Both the position numbers and the translations under genes were made by a program. 64,000 bases of DNA from the NCBI GenBank assembly GCA_025451035.1, contig JANWLE010000100.1:1-64000 (forward strand). Reading direction: 5' to 3'. Positions 9,701 to 17,639 of the stretch are shown piece after piece. Source of the stretch: Solirubrobacteraceae bacterium. Lineage in GTDB: Bacteria; Actinomycetota; Thermoleophilia; Solirubrobacterales; Solirubrobacteraceae. Every line of letters starts with the position of its first letter. Within the stretch, counting starts at the first letter, position 1. The notes beneath the pieces are model-generated. The model saw only the letters and a list, made by a program, of their open reading frames with translations, had not been told where the DNA came from and searched no databases.

Positions 9701-11059
9701 GAGCAAAAGCCAGCGACGCCAAGGGCTGACACAGAGGAGCCTGGCGCCGAGCCAGATACCGACCAACCTCCACCGTCCGGCGATCACGAGCACAAACCAG
9801 AAAGCACATCTGAGTCCGACCCCGACGCAGAAAGCGAGCTTCTCGCCAGCCCATTCCCCGCGCTCGAAGGCCCACCGGCCGAGAAGGCATCAACCCCGGC
9901 AGACACCTACCGGGAGCTCGTAGAACTCGACGGCGCGCACCGCCTGCGGTGGGCCAAGCAAGTCGAGTCCCTGCGCAAGCTGAAACCGGACGAGCTCGAT
10001 CTCGAGATCATGGCGCTGCTAGCGCGTCTAGAGCACGTTCTCTCGAGCCAGATCCATCGCCGTTTCAACATCGGTCGCGCCGCCACCACCACGCAGCGGC
10101 GCCTGAAGCGTCTCTCCGAGGCCGGCCTGGTGCATCGCTTCCAGTTTCACCGCCGCGATGGGGGAGGCATACCGATGTGCTACGTCATCACCGAGGCGGG
10201 GCTTGAGCAGCTGCACAGCTCGGGGCTGATCGACTCCGCAGAGCTCGAGCGCGTGAGCTCGGAGCGCTCCCGTAGGCCACGGCACGCGCGCGTTGAGGAC
10301 GAGCACATGCTCGAACAGGCTCGCCACGACATCCATGTGTCCGGCTGGGTGCTGGCGCTCGAGCGCACGCTCGGAGGTCCACCATTCCCGATCCGTGGCC
10401 CTCGAGAGTCGGTGCTCTCGCCGCCAATGCGCTCGACGCCGGCGGGAAAGGTTGCGTTCGGACCGGGGGATCTGCGGCTGCCCGGCGGTCGCACTCCCCA
10501 CGATTTCTGGCGTACCGACAACGACGGTAAGCGGACGGACGTAAAGCACTTCGAGACCGTCAGGCCCGACGCGACTGTCGAGGTTCCCCTGACAACAGGC
10601 GAGAGCGGCAAGCCGCCCTGCGCGGATCTGATCGTCGAGCTGGACGATCGGCTCCCGATCGGCAGGCACGCCGCCAAGCTCGAGCGCTACGACCACCTCG
10701 TCTCCGGGTGGGCGCTTGAGCGGACCCGCTACGGCAAGCGTCTTGGATGCCCGCCCCTGGTGGTGTTCGTCTGCCGTGATCGCTCCCGCGCGAGAGAGTG
10801 CGCGCGCCGCGCCGACCCCGTGCTTGTCGCCTGCCGCGCCTACCCCGGCGAGTACCCGTCAGAGTGGGAGTACCCCGGACGGGAACGCATCTTCTTCGTC
10901 GCCGAGCGTGACATCCACGAGGGTCTGACGCGCGCCTACGGCGTCACGCCGTTGCCACCGACCGTGAGGGTCGCCCTAGCTGACGGGGATCCCGCCGCGC
11001 GATCGACAGAGCCGCAGCAAAGAGAGTTGGTGCCGGCGCGCACCACACGGCTCTGCTGA
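6740..11059 (+). CDS. HerA/TraD-like conjugation ATPase fused to a replication-relaxation-like module
   Basis: Likely a membrane-anchored DNA-pumping or coupling ATPase. GTG 6740 (1439 aa) or ATG 6770 is preferred; the annotated 6596 start would place the fbpA iron box inside the gene. Two hydrophobic segments lie at about residues 3-25 and 90-115, then a VirB4/HerA-like N-domain with ELAALWHLPS. Walker A GTVEQGKSS is near residue 491 and Walker B KIDEAP near 748. A Pro/Glu-rich linker leads to a winged helix (about 1085-1160, LLARLEHVLSSQIHRRF). The C-terminal domain, with ADLIVELDD and KLERYDHL, resembles the Replic_Relax fold. Having both modules in one chain is unusual. Family assignment is by motif reading only. 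Confidence 0.75.
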   Translation: MFARFIFWRLMGLVAALFSLSLSTWILNKGIGGLLPGIGKTPVLSKAQQALQVPLATGHAPALNLPKVPLPKVQVPATPSTSGLLGDTETGAHMLWSGLVVFGVPLLQAVVWGGLTILTLLVCIRLAVRRQRRYARLRVSPYRTDRATVEGIVSMFEALHKRLLRRWWRRLFLGQPSIAMEVHMMPRFGSSASFGQVAGSLTGLDENGTFAQRGYQAWLMISCPEGLEQMVQASLRTAYPNCRVERMNMPLRSPPSLLRLKKHAEFIKRVKVLDRYEHERDPPMNRLLTVMGACEEPSYVQIALTPTPMLFERHAKHAYKHHERHVTHHGPGPHRHPQRSVFEESELRGALEVQHRPLFFVDLRVIASTRAVGERIASELRAEGAENRLVERSTRVRQGLLKLYDRRVDRGEGNPLPNLHRGVFASTELAALWHLPSIDYMTVPFTRSSMPVAPASPAIFRPASGPGTLHDALGPVSIHPELRRQNIAVPGTVEQGKSSYLVATIAEDLRRERCAVIVLDPKGDAAEAAVSAVPDDRTCTLLDFSHPTCGFNPLAANAPADVVADYVVGALRNLFTDADIRASSDRYLRNAIIAVLAHDERATLWDAARILSVGEEGYVYRARVGASVRGIPEFKEISEFFTAELSAQLSDARSMTTAKLDAPVNKLARLLNSPSIKRVLLNESLQVDFDKVISGCEVLVVKGAMGAMGAGNTSVLMQMLVGMLDASLARQQDHATADDRVAVALKIDEAPLVVNRGFAETMALKRSAGLETVACWQTDSQWTEREIREQLDALFAHRVYFATASTQDARNAASLMMAEFSDMVRPDLRNISALGHPDARLHLPKYHAIVSWTTPQGRQGPFMAKTIPMHADQRRIELHLERQAERGGSYRADLRQPHWERERLTISGQRTVSRKEWTASVGSVERARPVPASLGEPEDEVRDRALGLAEHAGTEGALTTAAVVVSASDGPAPPVQANATVVVDEGPEQKPATPRADTEEPGAEPDTDQPPPSGDHEHKPESTSESDPDAESELLASPFPALEGPPAEKASTPADTYRELVELDGAHRLRWAKQVESLRKLKPDELDLEIMALLARLEHVLSSQIHRRFNIGRAATTTQRRLKRLSEAGLVHRFQFHRRDGGGIPMCYVITEAGLEQLHSSGLIDSAELERVSSERSRRPRHARVEDEHMLEQARHDIHVSGWVLALERTLGGPPFPIRGPRESVLSPPMRSTPAGKVAFGPGDLRLPGGRTPHDFWRTDNDGKRTDVKHFETVRPDATVEVPLTTGESGKPPCADLIVELDDRLPIGRHAAKLERYDHLVSGWALERTRYGKRLGCPPLVVFVCRDRSRARECARRADPVLVACRAYPGEYPSEWEYPGRERIFFVAERDIHEGLTRAYGVTPLPPTVRVALADGDPAARSTEPQQRELVPARTTRLC

Positions 11060-11098
11060 GAGAAGGCGAGGTGAGACGGTGACGAGGAGGGATGGCAC

Positions 11099-12196
11099 GT
11101 GAGCACTAGGCCAGATCCACAAGCCACGACGGACCTCGTAGGCGCTGGCGTCCGCGTCGCACTGGTCGCCGGATTTCTAGCGGTGATCGGCGCGGTAGCG
11201 GTAGGGATGGTGGTGACGACGATGCTCAGCGGGTCTTTTGGCAAGACCGCGAGCTGCGAAAGCGGCGCGTCGACCATGTTCCCGGCAGGAGGCGGAGTCG
11301 TGATCGCCGCAACCGTCTATGAAGGCGAAGGCCCGGGCGCGTACGGATACGGGCTTGCGGGATCCCTTCCCTATGCGGAGCTCGGCCTGCACTCAGAAAC
11401 AGACAGCGTGCGTCTGCACGCAAACCGGATCGGCCTTGCGTTTGGGTTGGGTGCGCCGCTCGCGCCGCGCACACAGCTCACGATCCTCGCCCCGAACGGC
11501 CGCTCGGTCGTAGCCGAAAAGCGGGATATCGGTATGGGGGGCGCACCGATCGAAGGACATCTCCGGGCGATCGACCTTTGGACATCTACTCGGCAGGCAC
11601 TTGGGCTTGGCTCCAACTGGTCGGGGCTCGTGCATGTCTATCCCGGGCCCAGCGGCAAGCTGGCAACCGAAACCGGCCTGCTCAGCGAAAGCTTCGAAGC
11701 GCCCGCGGAAACCACCGGAGCTTGCGGCGAAGGCTCAGTGGAAGTGTCGGCGATCAATCAGCGAATCGTTCAGATCGCGGAACGTGAAGTCAACTACACC
11801 CATGACGCAGAAGGGTGGTACTGCACGAAGTTCGGACCCTGCGAGCAATGGTGCGCGCTATTTGTGACATGGGTGTGGCGGCAGGCGGGTGTCAAGATAC
11901 CCTCAGAAGGATTCAGCGGCTACCTCTACACGTGGGCGAGTGAACACACGCACGTCTACGGGCCCACCGCCCACCCGCAGCCAGGCTGGGCGGTCCTTTT
12001 CGGAACCGGGCCGCAGAGCACCGAAACCTCGCTACATGTCGGGATCGTCGCCCGGGTCGATCCAGATGGAACGATTACCATCATCAACGGCGATTTCGCG
12101 GGCAAGGTAATGCGTACCGGTCCGTGCGCCCCGTCCAACGCGCAAGGCGGCTGTGAAGAGCCCGCCCCGATCTACGGTTATGCCTCGCCGACATGA
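11099..12196 (+). CDS. Membrane-anchored double-psi-barrel plus CHAP peptidoglycan hydrolase
   Basis: Probably opens the cell wall during transfer, like VirB1 or Orf14-type hydrolases of Gram-positive conjugation systems. GTG 11099 follows GGAGGG by 7 nt. The 365-aa product has one hydrophobic segment (VRVALVAGFLAVIGAVAVGMVV). A middle region with VVIAATVYEGEG and DIGMGG..IDLW resembles an RlpA-like double-psi barrel. The C-terminal CHAP/NlpC-type domain has the catalytic Cys in EQWCALFVTWVWRQAG and His in SLHVGIVARV. It follows the ATPase gene by 39 bp and overlaps the next gene by 4 nt, so the three are probably cotranscribed. Confidence 0.75.
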   Translation: MSTRPDPQATTDLVGAGVRVALVAGFLAVIGAVAVGMVVTTMLSGSFGKTASCESGASTMFPAGGGVVIAATVYEGEGPGAYGYGLAGSLPYAELGLHSETDSVRLHANRIGLAFGLGAPLAPRTQLTILAPNGRSVVAEKRDIGMGGAPIEGHLRAIDLWTSTRQALGLGSNWSGLVHVYPGPSGKLATETGLLSESFEAPAETTGACGEGSVEVSAINQRIVQIAEREVNYTHDAEGWYCTKFGPCEQWCALFVTWVWRQAGVKIPSEGFSGYLYTWASEHTHVYGPTAHPQPGWAVLFGTGPQSTETSLHVGIVARVDPDGTITIINGDFAGKVMRTGPCAPSNAQGGCEEPAPIYGYASPT

Positions 12197-12657
12197 GCAG
12201 AGAGGCAAGCAAGACCATCTTTGTGGCGGCGCTGGGCCTGACGGTATCTGTCCTAGTGCTACTCGCTTTCATCTTCAAACCACAGGCGCCGCAGTCCCTT
12301 GTCGCCGATAGAAAGCCAAGACAACTCATCATCGATACGGGTAGGGCCGCTAGACGCACGTTGCCGGTTGCGCCGAAGAAGCCCGAGCTCAACTTGGATC
12401 CGGAGAGGCTCGATTCCGCCTTGCGCCTCGAGCACGAAAGGTTCCTAAGAAGCCGGCCGCTCGAGCAGCACCTGCCCTACCGTGACCACGAAATCGGGGT
12501 GGATATCGTCGGCCTCGCAAGAAGTGGAAAGCCCGTTCTGCTGGTCACCTATCTACACAGCCGGGCTTCAGCACAACTGCACTTCCAGAGGCTGCTGGCT
12601 CGCTACCGCGATCCCGGACATATCTACGCAGTTCGCTACCAGCCGGTGTTCAAATGA
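12193..12657 (+). CDS. Small single-pass membrane protein, unknown function
   Basis: A 154-aa protein whose ATG overlaps the TGA of the CHAP hydrolase gene (ATGA), so it is translationally coupled. Residues 7-29 form one membrane helix (TIFVAALGLTVSVLVLLAFIF). The rest is a soluble, mixed-charge domain ending in LLVTYLHSRASAQLHFQRLLARYRD. I do not recognise the family. Position behind a coupling ATPase and a wall hydrolase suggests a structural or accessory part of the transfer machinery. This is inference from context only. Confidence 0.7.
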   Translation: MSREASKTIFVAALGLTVSVLVLLAFIFKPQAPQSLVADRKPRQLIIDTGRAARRTLPVAPKKPELNLDPERLDSALRLEHERFLRSRPLEQHLPYRDHEIGVDIVGLARSGKPVLLVTYLHSRASAQLHFQRLLARYRDPGHIYAVRYQPVFK

Positions 12658-13202
12658 GAGTCGTATAGGTCGTCGAGCCGCTCCCGAGCCCACTCCTCGA
12701 TCGGGTCTGGGCCATGCCAGGGATCGTCCTCGAGATCGAGACTGTCAAGTGAGCTAGAGGACGGGATGTGAAAGACAGCGACCGTGTTCTGCTCTGACTC
12801 TTCATCCGCCCTGGACATGTCGCACTCCCAGACCTCGATGGCTCGGGCGAGGCCTGGGAGGCGGTCGAGCGTCTCGATCGGGTGGCCGCTCCCAGCCAAC
12901 GGTGTCCAGGGAGCGAGTGTTTCACGCCGATCGAGGGACTCGCTCATCGCAGGCCGGGAGGTGGTCGATTCGGCCTGGCTATCTTGACGAGCGAGGAACA
13001 CACCCACAAAGCTAAAAACGCCTTGGGACACTTTGATGGCGTCAGGCTCCCCCGGCCACCATCGCACCAGCTCGAGGTGAAGCGGGGTCCTCAGATTATT
13101 GGGCGCTTGCCTCAACCGGTCTGATGGCGCAAGACCGGCGGCGAGAAGATCAACCTCGCGGAGATGCCGCCTGTTGAAGTGCTCTTGGACGGCGGCGAGC
13201 AA
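12636..13202 (-). CDS. Hypothetical protein with acidic C-terminus, uncertain
   Basis: Minus-strand ORF of up to 188 aa with no ATG or GTG start; TTG 13202 is the only candidate, and the frame is open for about another 40 codons upstream, so a lost start is possible. The predicted sequence looks protein-like in places (HLELVRWWPGEPDAIKVSQGV) and ends with an acidic stretch (DSLDLEDDPWHGPDPIEEWARE). Its 3' end overlaps the preceding plus-strand gene tail-to-tail by 22 bp. No family is recognised. It may be a decayed gene. Confidence 0.35.
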   Translation of the reverse strand: MLAAVQEHFNRRHLREVDLLAAGLAPSDRLRQAPNNLRTPLHLELVRWWPGEPDAIKVSQGVFSFVGVFLARQDSQAESTTSRPAMSESLDRRETLAPWTPLAGSGHPIETLDRLPGLARAIEVWECDMSRADEESEQNTVAVFHIPSSSSLDSLDLEDDPWHGPDPIEEWARERLDDLYDSHLNTGW

Positions 13203-13980
13203 CAGGCCCGCGGGGGCATCGGCTGCAAGGCCCGCTTGGCCGTCTGGATGTGGGCACGGTACTGGTCTGTCACATGCCGGGGCCTGCCGGACGAGACCTT
13301 GGGTGACTGGCGCAACGTCTTTCTATCGGTGTAGATCGTTGTCCTCATCGACATGCTCCTCCTGCGGCTCTAAGCCGGCTGACGGGTCTTGGCGGGGCGA
13401 ATATGAGCTCGATCGGAGCAAGCGGAGCTCGGCGGCGCAGCAGCCGGCGTGGCCCACCCCAGTCCTTGAAGATCGACATCAGCGTCGCGAGCATGCTCGC
13501 GCGCGCGTTAAACATCTCGACACAGCACGGGCCGTCTGCGTCATTGCCGTTTGTGCAGCGTGCCTCGCCGGCCACGCCAGAACATAGGTAGTACACGTTC
13601 AACCTCCGGTTGTGATCAGGCGCTACTCGATGGTTAGTGCTGAATGGCATCGCTTTCGACACGCGATTGGTTGTGAGTTGGCTCTCTGCGAGCAGCCTAC
13701 GGCTCACTTGGGAGAGTTCTCTCGCGCGCGCGTAACGCACTTGAGAGTCTTGCCACTCTTTCGGCACACCAAACCAACATCCGGTGAATGCGCGGTCTTG
13801 TGCGTCCGGCGGCAATCACGACCGTCATCCTTGTTAGGATCACCCGAAACCGCTGAATCCTTGCCTGTGGGTGAGGAGCGGGGGACCCAGAGGTGGGGCG
13901 AATCGCTTCGTTGCGTAGCGCGACTCTTTCAGCGCGAGCCCGTCAGCTAACCCCGTAAGCCGACACGAAAGAGATTGCCA
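13203..13980. other. 778-bp stretch with no confident gene
   Basis: Only weak overlapping ORFs are present, such as a 156-aa minus-strand frame at 13345-13815 starting with TTG and a 112-aa plus frame at 13612-13950. None has a good ribosome site or a recognisable domain. The mix of short frames on both strands suggests decayed coding DNA. Confidence 0.4.
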
Positions 13981-14316
13981 ATGTCACGATCCAATGCGCA
14001 GGCTTGGTGGGCCGACGTCGAAGATGTGAGGGAGCGCATCGAGAGCCGCCGCGCGTCAGAGAAGTTGCGCGCACAACGCAGGGAGTTCTCGGGTCGGCGC
14101 ACCGTCAGCATCACCGGGCACCCTGCTAGGGCGGCAACCAGGATGCATCTCGTCGCGGACGCAAGCGAGGCGCGCCCTGTGCCGGCGTCTTCACGTCGCA
14201 GACCTCCACGAAGCGTCGCCGAGCGGATCGGTGGGCGGCCAGACAGGATCGCCGGGTGGGCCGTTCTGCTCGGGTTCGCGCTCGTGCTCGTAACGATCTT
14301 GACGGCGCACAGCTAG
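13981..14316 (+). CDS. Small protein with C-terminal membrane helix, conserved in style
   Basis: A 111-aa protein from ATG 13981; the tracked TTG two codons earlier is less likely. The N-terminal two-thirds is highly charged and basic (RERIESRRASEKLRAQRREF), and the end is one membrane helix, RIAGWAVLLGFALVLVTILTA. The pre-helix motif RIGGRPDRIAGWAVLLG resembles tail-anchored small proteins I associate with Solirubrobacterales genomes; that link is from memory and unverified. Function is unknown, and it has no obvious operon partner. Confidence 0.65.
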   Translation: MSRSNAQAWWADVEDVRERIESRRASEKLRAQRREFSGRRTVSITGHPARAATRMHLVADASEARPVPASSRRRPPRSVAERIGGRPDRIAGWAVLLGFALVLVTILTAHS

Positions 14317-14532
14317 ACCTCCTGAGTGAGTCAGGCGCCAGGCGACCGAAGTCGAGGTGCCGCGCCACGCACTCCGACTGCCGAGGCTCGCTGTGATGAG
14401 CCTTGCAGTCCTCGCCGGAGGAACTGCTCGCGCGGCGTGAGGCTATTCCGCTCGCCCGCCGTGAGATCCTCGGGTTCTCTCGCCGCCAGTTGCTTTGATC
14501 TGTCGATGTGTATTGATGCTTCGCTCGAGCGG

Positions 14533-15081
14533 ATGGGGACAAAGCCCAAGCTTGAACGTGTATACCTAAACGTTCCGTTCGCCGAGAAGGATTTGGTCAA
14601 GTCACTGGGCGCAAAGTGGGACTCGGACACGGGTTGCTGGTATGTCGCAGCCGGGTCTGACCCGACGCCGTTTGTGCACTGGCGGCCCATCTGGCCACAC
14701 TATGCTGATCCGGTCGTAAAGGTTCTTGGGCTGCCGATCCAGTGCTGGAAGTGCCACACCGCGACACTGGCGGTAATCGCCTGTCAAGGCGGTGACCAGG
14801 TTGCCTTCGCCCACAAGGCGGTGCTCCAGGTTTTGGCCAGCCAGCTGACGCACGAGGAGTTGGCCGACGTGGGCGCGGGCCCGCTGCGACCGAGGTTCGC
14901 GAACACCACCGGTCAGAGCATCTGGTCAAACGGGTGCGTGGACTGTGACGCGCTGCAGGGAGGGATTTTCCTGAGGGAAAACTTCCTGGCTTCCATCTCG
15001 CAAGGACAGGCTGACCTTCCGACGATCACGTTCGCGAAGGTGCCGGTTGACGTCCTGCGAGGACGCTCAGAGCTCGCCTGA
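14533..15081 (+). CDS. DUF5710-domain protein with CxxC zinc-ribbon-like pairs
   Basis: From ATG 14533 the protein is 182 aa; ATG 14506 is an alternative, and neither has a clear ribosome site. It opens with the DUF5710 signature (RVYLNVPFAEKDLVKSLGAKWDSDTGCWYV, only partly quoted here as key blocks YLNVPF and LGAKWD). This is a short module common in plasmid and conjugative-transposon proteins. Two cysteine pairs, CWKC and CVDC about 75 residues apart, could bind zinc. Function is unknown; a nucleic-acid role linked to the mobile region is plausible. The tracked 5' extension is Arg/Ser-rich and probably non-coding. Confidence 0.7.
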   Translation: MGTKPKLERVYLNVPFAEKDLVKSLGAKWDSDTGCWYVAAGSDPTPFVHWRPIWPHYADPVVKVLGLPIQCWKCHTATLAVIACQGGDQVAFAHKAVLQVLASQLTHEELADVGAGPLRPRFANTTGQSIWSNGCVDCDALQGGIFLRENFLASISQGQADLPTITFAKVPVDVLRGRSELA

Positions 15082-15183
15082 GTTGGCGAGCAGCAAGCGG
15101 ATGCTTGGTGTGTCCGAGGCGGCTCGATTGCGTGCGTAAGGCTCAGCCTGTGGCGGGCAGCCACCTGAGCTCGGCCCGCGCCT

Positions 15184-15417
15184 CTAGGTGCGTTTTGCGT
15201 CGTTGAGGAAGATGACGCTAGCAGTGCTCTCCTCCGCTTGGGCGAACCCCTCGGAAAGCTCCGCAGCGGTCGCAGTGGAGAACGGCTCCGGAGGTACTTC
15301 GTGTAGCAGATTTGCAAAGCCGTTCTCTTGTTGCCACGTGATGTACTGCAGTGCCTCGTCGACATCGGGCTCCGATAGCTCATCAACCAGGTTATGAAGC
15401 TTTTCGCGATTGGTCAT
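15184..15417 (-). CDS. Antitoxin-like small protein, no toxin partner seen
   Basis: A 77-aa acidic protein beginning MTNREKLHNLVDELSEPDVDEALQYI, with the amphipathic 'LVDELPE' start typical of small antitoxin or RHH/RelB-associated proteins. No toxin ORF lies on either side: upstream is the TetR gene on the other strand, and 100 bp downstream is the DUF5710 gene end. A TAAAGT box 8 nt before the ATG suggests a leaderless transcript. Either it is an orphan antitoxin or the similarity is superficial. Confidence 0.55.
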   Translation of the reverse strand: MTNREKLHNLVDELSEPDVDEALQYITWQQENGFANLLHEVPPEPFSTATAAELSEGFAQAEESTASVIFLNDAKRT

Positions 15418-15737
15418 GCCGGTTGACTTTACAGTCGGCCTGCGTCGATCGAGCGGGCACTGAAGGCTCCTCCTCTCACGCCAATGACAATAAGCGCGTC
15501 AAGTTCGTTACGTCGCTGCCGACGAACTGCTCCCTGGCTCTGAGTGCAGCGCAGACGCCGGCCAAGCTGGCGGTCCCGCTCGCCTTGCGCTTGTTGATGC
15601 CAAAGCGCTGCACAAGGCTTGACGACGCGTTGGCAGCTCCTGATAAGGTCATGATTGGCGCGACACCCATAGCGCTGTGTCAGCGAGGCCACACGCTCGG
15701 GGCACTGGAGAGGAATGGGGATCACGGAGGGGTTCAT
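15418..15737. other. 320-bp gap before the first tandem TetR gene
   Basis: A possible sigma70-like promoter for tetR is TTGACG at 15619-15624 with TAAGGT at 15644-15649 (19-bp spacer, somewhat long). A strong GGAGGGG ribosome site lies at about 15726-15732. The open frame running through the gap in the ORF track has no protein-like features. Confidence 0.4.
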
Positions 15738-17093
15738 ATGTCTTTGTCGGAGCGTGCGGACTATGTGCCGATCACGCCTATCTACCCTCGGCTGCCTAGG
15801 GGGCCGCATCGGCTAGGTCGTGAGGAGGTTCTCCACAATCAGCGCAAGAGGATCTTCGGCGGCCTGCTCCACGCTGTCGACACCTACGGCTACCGCAACA
15901 CCACAGTCGCGAAAGTGATCGCCTTCGCCGGCGTCTCGAGGCGATCTTTCTACGAGCAGTTCGCTGGCAGGCAGGACTGTCTGCTAGCGGTGTTCGATGC
16001 GACGGTGGCTCGCTGCATAGCAGAGGTCCGCAACAGTGCCGCGAGCACTCGGGAGGCGGAGGATCTGCTGCGAGCTGTACTCGATGGTGTTCTGCGGTTC
16101 GCCCGCTCAAACGAGAAAGCTGCACGCATCACCTTGTGCGAAACGCCGAGTGCTGGCGGGGAGGGTATGAGCTCGATCCAGAAGCTCATCGCGCGCTGCG
16201 AGCGAAGCCTGCACGAGCGGCTCTACCCGGACGCTCCGCAGAGCCACTCCACGGTCGCGCTCACAAGAGGCGTGGTCGGCGGGCTCTACTGCACGATCTC
16301 ACGACTGCTGTCCGAGAGGACGCTCGAGGAGGTCTCCGTCGATGAGCTGCTGGGATGGATCGCCCTAGCCGACGGCTTTGCCGCCGAGCGGCTGCGGGCG
16401 CTCTCCCTCACTCGACGGATTGCCGTGACGGGAGCGGGACAGTCGATGGCCGAGCATCTGCGCCGGGAGATCGATCGGGCGGAAGATGACCGCACCCGGA
16501 TGCTTTTCGGTGCCCTCTATGCCGGCGTGAGTCAGCCGGAGGCAGAACGCACTCCGGGCGCAATAGCGCAAGCGTCGGGGGTGTCGGTCGACGACTTCCT
16601 CGAGTCGTTCGCCGACGGCGAGGAGTGCTACCAGGCCGCGACTGACATGCTCTCCCACGCACTCCAGCAGACACTCGAGGACTACTCGTCCTCCTCTGCC
16701 GAATGGGTCGTCTCGGTTCGTCGATCCCTGGATGGGCTCACCTCGCGACTGGCCGAGCGCCCAGCGTTGGCTCTCGTGCTCGGCCTCGAGCTGGACGTAT
16801 CTGAATCACTCGCGAGCGAGCGGGGTTTGCGTGAGGCATACCTGCTGGCGTCGAGCTTGCTCGACGGCGCGCCCGCCCGTGTAGGTGGCGAGCACGCGAC
16901 GCACCTGGTCGCCGGTGCCCTCTGGCGGATCGTTAACGTGCTCGTGGTCAACCGGCGGACGCATCTGCTTCCCGCGTTCTCCGAGCATCTCGCTTACCTC
17001 GTGCTCGCGTCCTGCGTGGGGCCAGTGGAGGCGCTTCGTGCTTTTGAGGAGACGCAGGACGCGCAGGCACAGATAGCCGCAGGCGTCTGCTAG
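15738..17093 (+). CDS. Tandem-domain TetR-family regulator, copy 1
   Basis: DNA-binding repressor-like protein of 451 aa, about twice the usual TetR length. ATG 15738 follows a strong GGAGGGG site; the tracked 15351 start is rejected. The first TetR unit has the helix-turn-helix VAKVIAFAGVSRRSFYEQF near residues 55-75. A second, weaker TetR-like unit starts near residue 255 with GAIAQASGVSVDDFLESFADGEECY. The preamble LPRGPHRLGREEVLHNQ is shared with the paralogue at 23572. No ligand can be predicted. Its job is probably control of the adjacent plus-strand gene block. Confidence 0.82.
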   Translation: MSLSERADYVPITPIYPRLPRGPHRLGREEVLHNQRKRIFGGLLHAVDTYGYRNTTVAKVIAFAGVSRRSFYEQFAGRQDCLLAVFDATVARCIAEVRNSAASTREAEDLLRAVLDGVLRFARSNEKAARITLCETPSAGGEGMSSIQKLIARCERSLHERLYPDAPQSHSTVALTRGVVGGLYCTISRLLSERTLEEVSVDELLGWIALADGFAAERLRALSLTRRIAVTGAGQSMAEHLRREIDRAEDDRTRMLFGALYAGVSQPEAERTPGAIAQASGVSVDDFLESFADGEECYQAATDMLSHALQQTLEDYSSSSAEWVVSVRRSLDGLTSRLAERPALALVLGLELDVSESLASERGLREAYLLASSLLDGAPARVGGEHATHLVAGALWRIVNVLVVNRRTHLLPAFSEHLAYLVLASCVGPVEALRAFEETQDAQAQIAAGVC

Positions 17094-17639
17094 CCACCAC
17101 CAGGAGGTCGTTGGCGAGCGTTGCTGCGCGGAGGGTGTGGCAGGAGCGTTGGCGCGTTTCTGCTCGTGCGTTTACCCGTACACGAACGCAGTCACCCTCC
17201 CCACAGGCGCAGTCACCCCCGCCTGAAGGCACCCAAAAGCGCAGTTGCCCCTTCGTGCCCGAGCGCCCCAACTGCAAGCAGATATTGCTGCATTCTGGCT
17301 TTGCAAAGCCAAACGTCACGAGTAAGAGAGGGCATTGCCAGCGGTGGTTTACACACCCGCGGGATGGCGGACTTGCGGGCTCTACACGCGCGAGCTAAGT
17401 TCAAATCCTTCTTTTTTCCTTTCGCCTCGCGCTTTTCCCCACATATTTGGCTCTCCCCCTCAAAGCGAGTGTGAGCAAGACCTTCTCCAAACACGCAGAT
17501 CTCTCTGCATCGAGTTGGTCTCATCATTTTTCTTCCGGTCCTCTTCAGCACTCGACAGGGTGACTGCAACTCGATCACGACTTCGATCGCGCGGGGGAGC
17601 AAAGGAAGCACTCAAAACGATCAACGAAGGAGAGGTGTG
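17094..17639. other. 546-bp non-coding gap holding structured block A
   Basis: No gene is credible. The first 90 nt are featureless. Then comes structured block A (separate entry), a pyrimidine-rich tract, and about 200 nt leading to the ribosome site of the next gene. Confidence 0.6.
17187..17435 (+). ncRNA. Candidate structured RNA or cis-element, copy A
   Basis: Three CGCAGTYRCCC-type repeats start at 17187, 17208 and 17240. A hairpin at 17241-17275 pairs GCAGTTG with CAACTGC, and a perfect 16-nt palindrome TGGCTTTGCAAAGCCA lies at 17296-17311. A pyrimidine tract ending CGCCTCGCGC starts at 17409. The same elements recur at the same spacing in copy B, with compensatory changes in both stems. 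It lies about 200 nt upstream of an unknown gene. Whether it acts as RNA or as a DNA site (iteron-like) is not resolved. Confidence 0.5.

Noticed and set aside
13345-13815. 156-aa minus-strand ORF
   Set aside because: TTG start, no ribosome site and no recognisable domain; the region reads as decayed sequence.
17187-17250. Short repeats considered as a CRISPR array
   Set aside because: Only three 11-bp repeats with unequal 10-21 bp spacing and no spacers of regular length or cas genes.
17395-17412. T-loop-like GTTCAAATC suggesting a tRNA
   Set aside because: The flanking bases do not form a T-stem or an acceptor stem, and the equivalent site in copy B lacks the motif.
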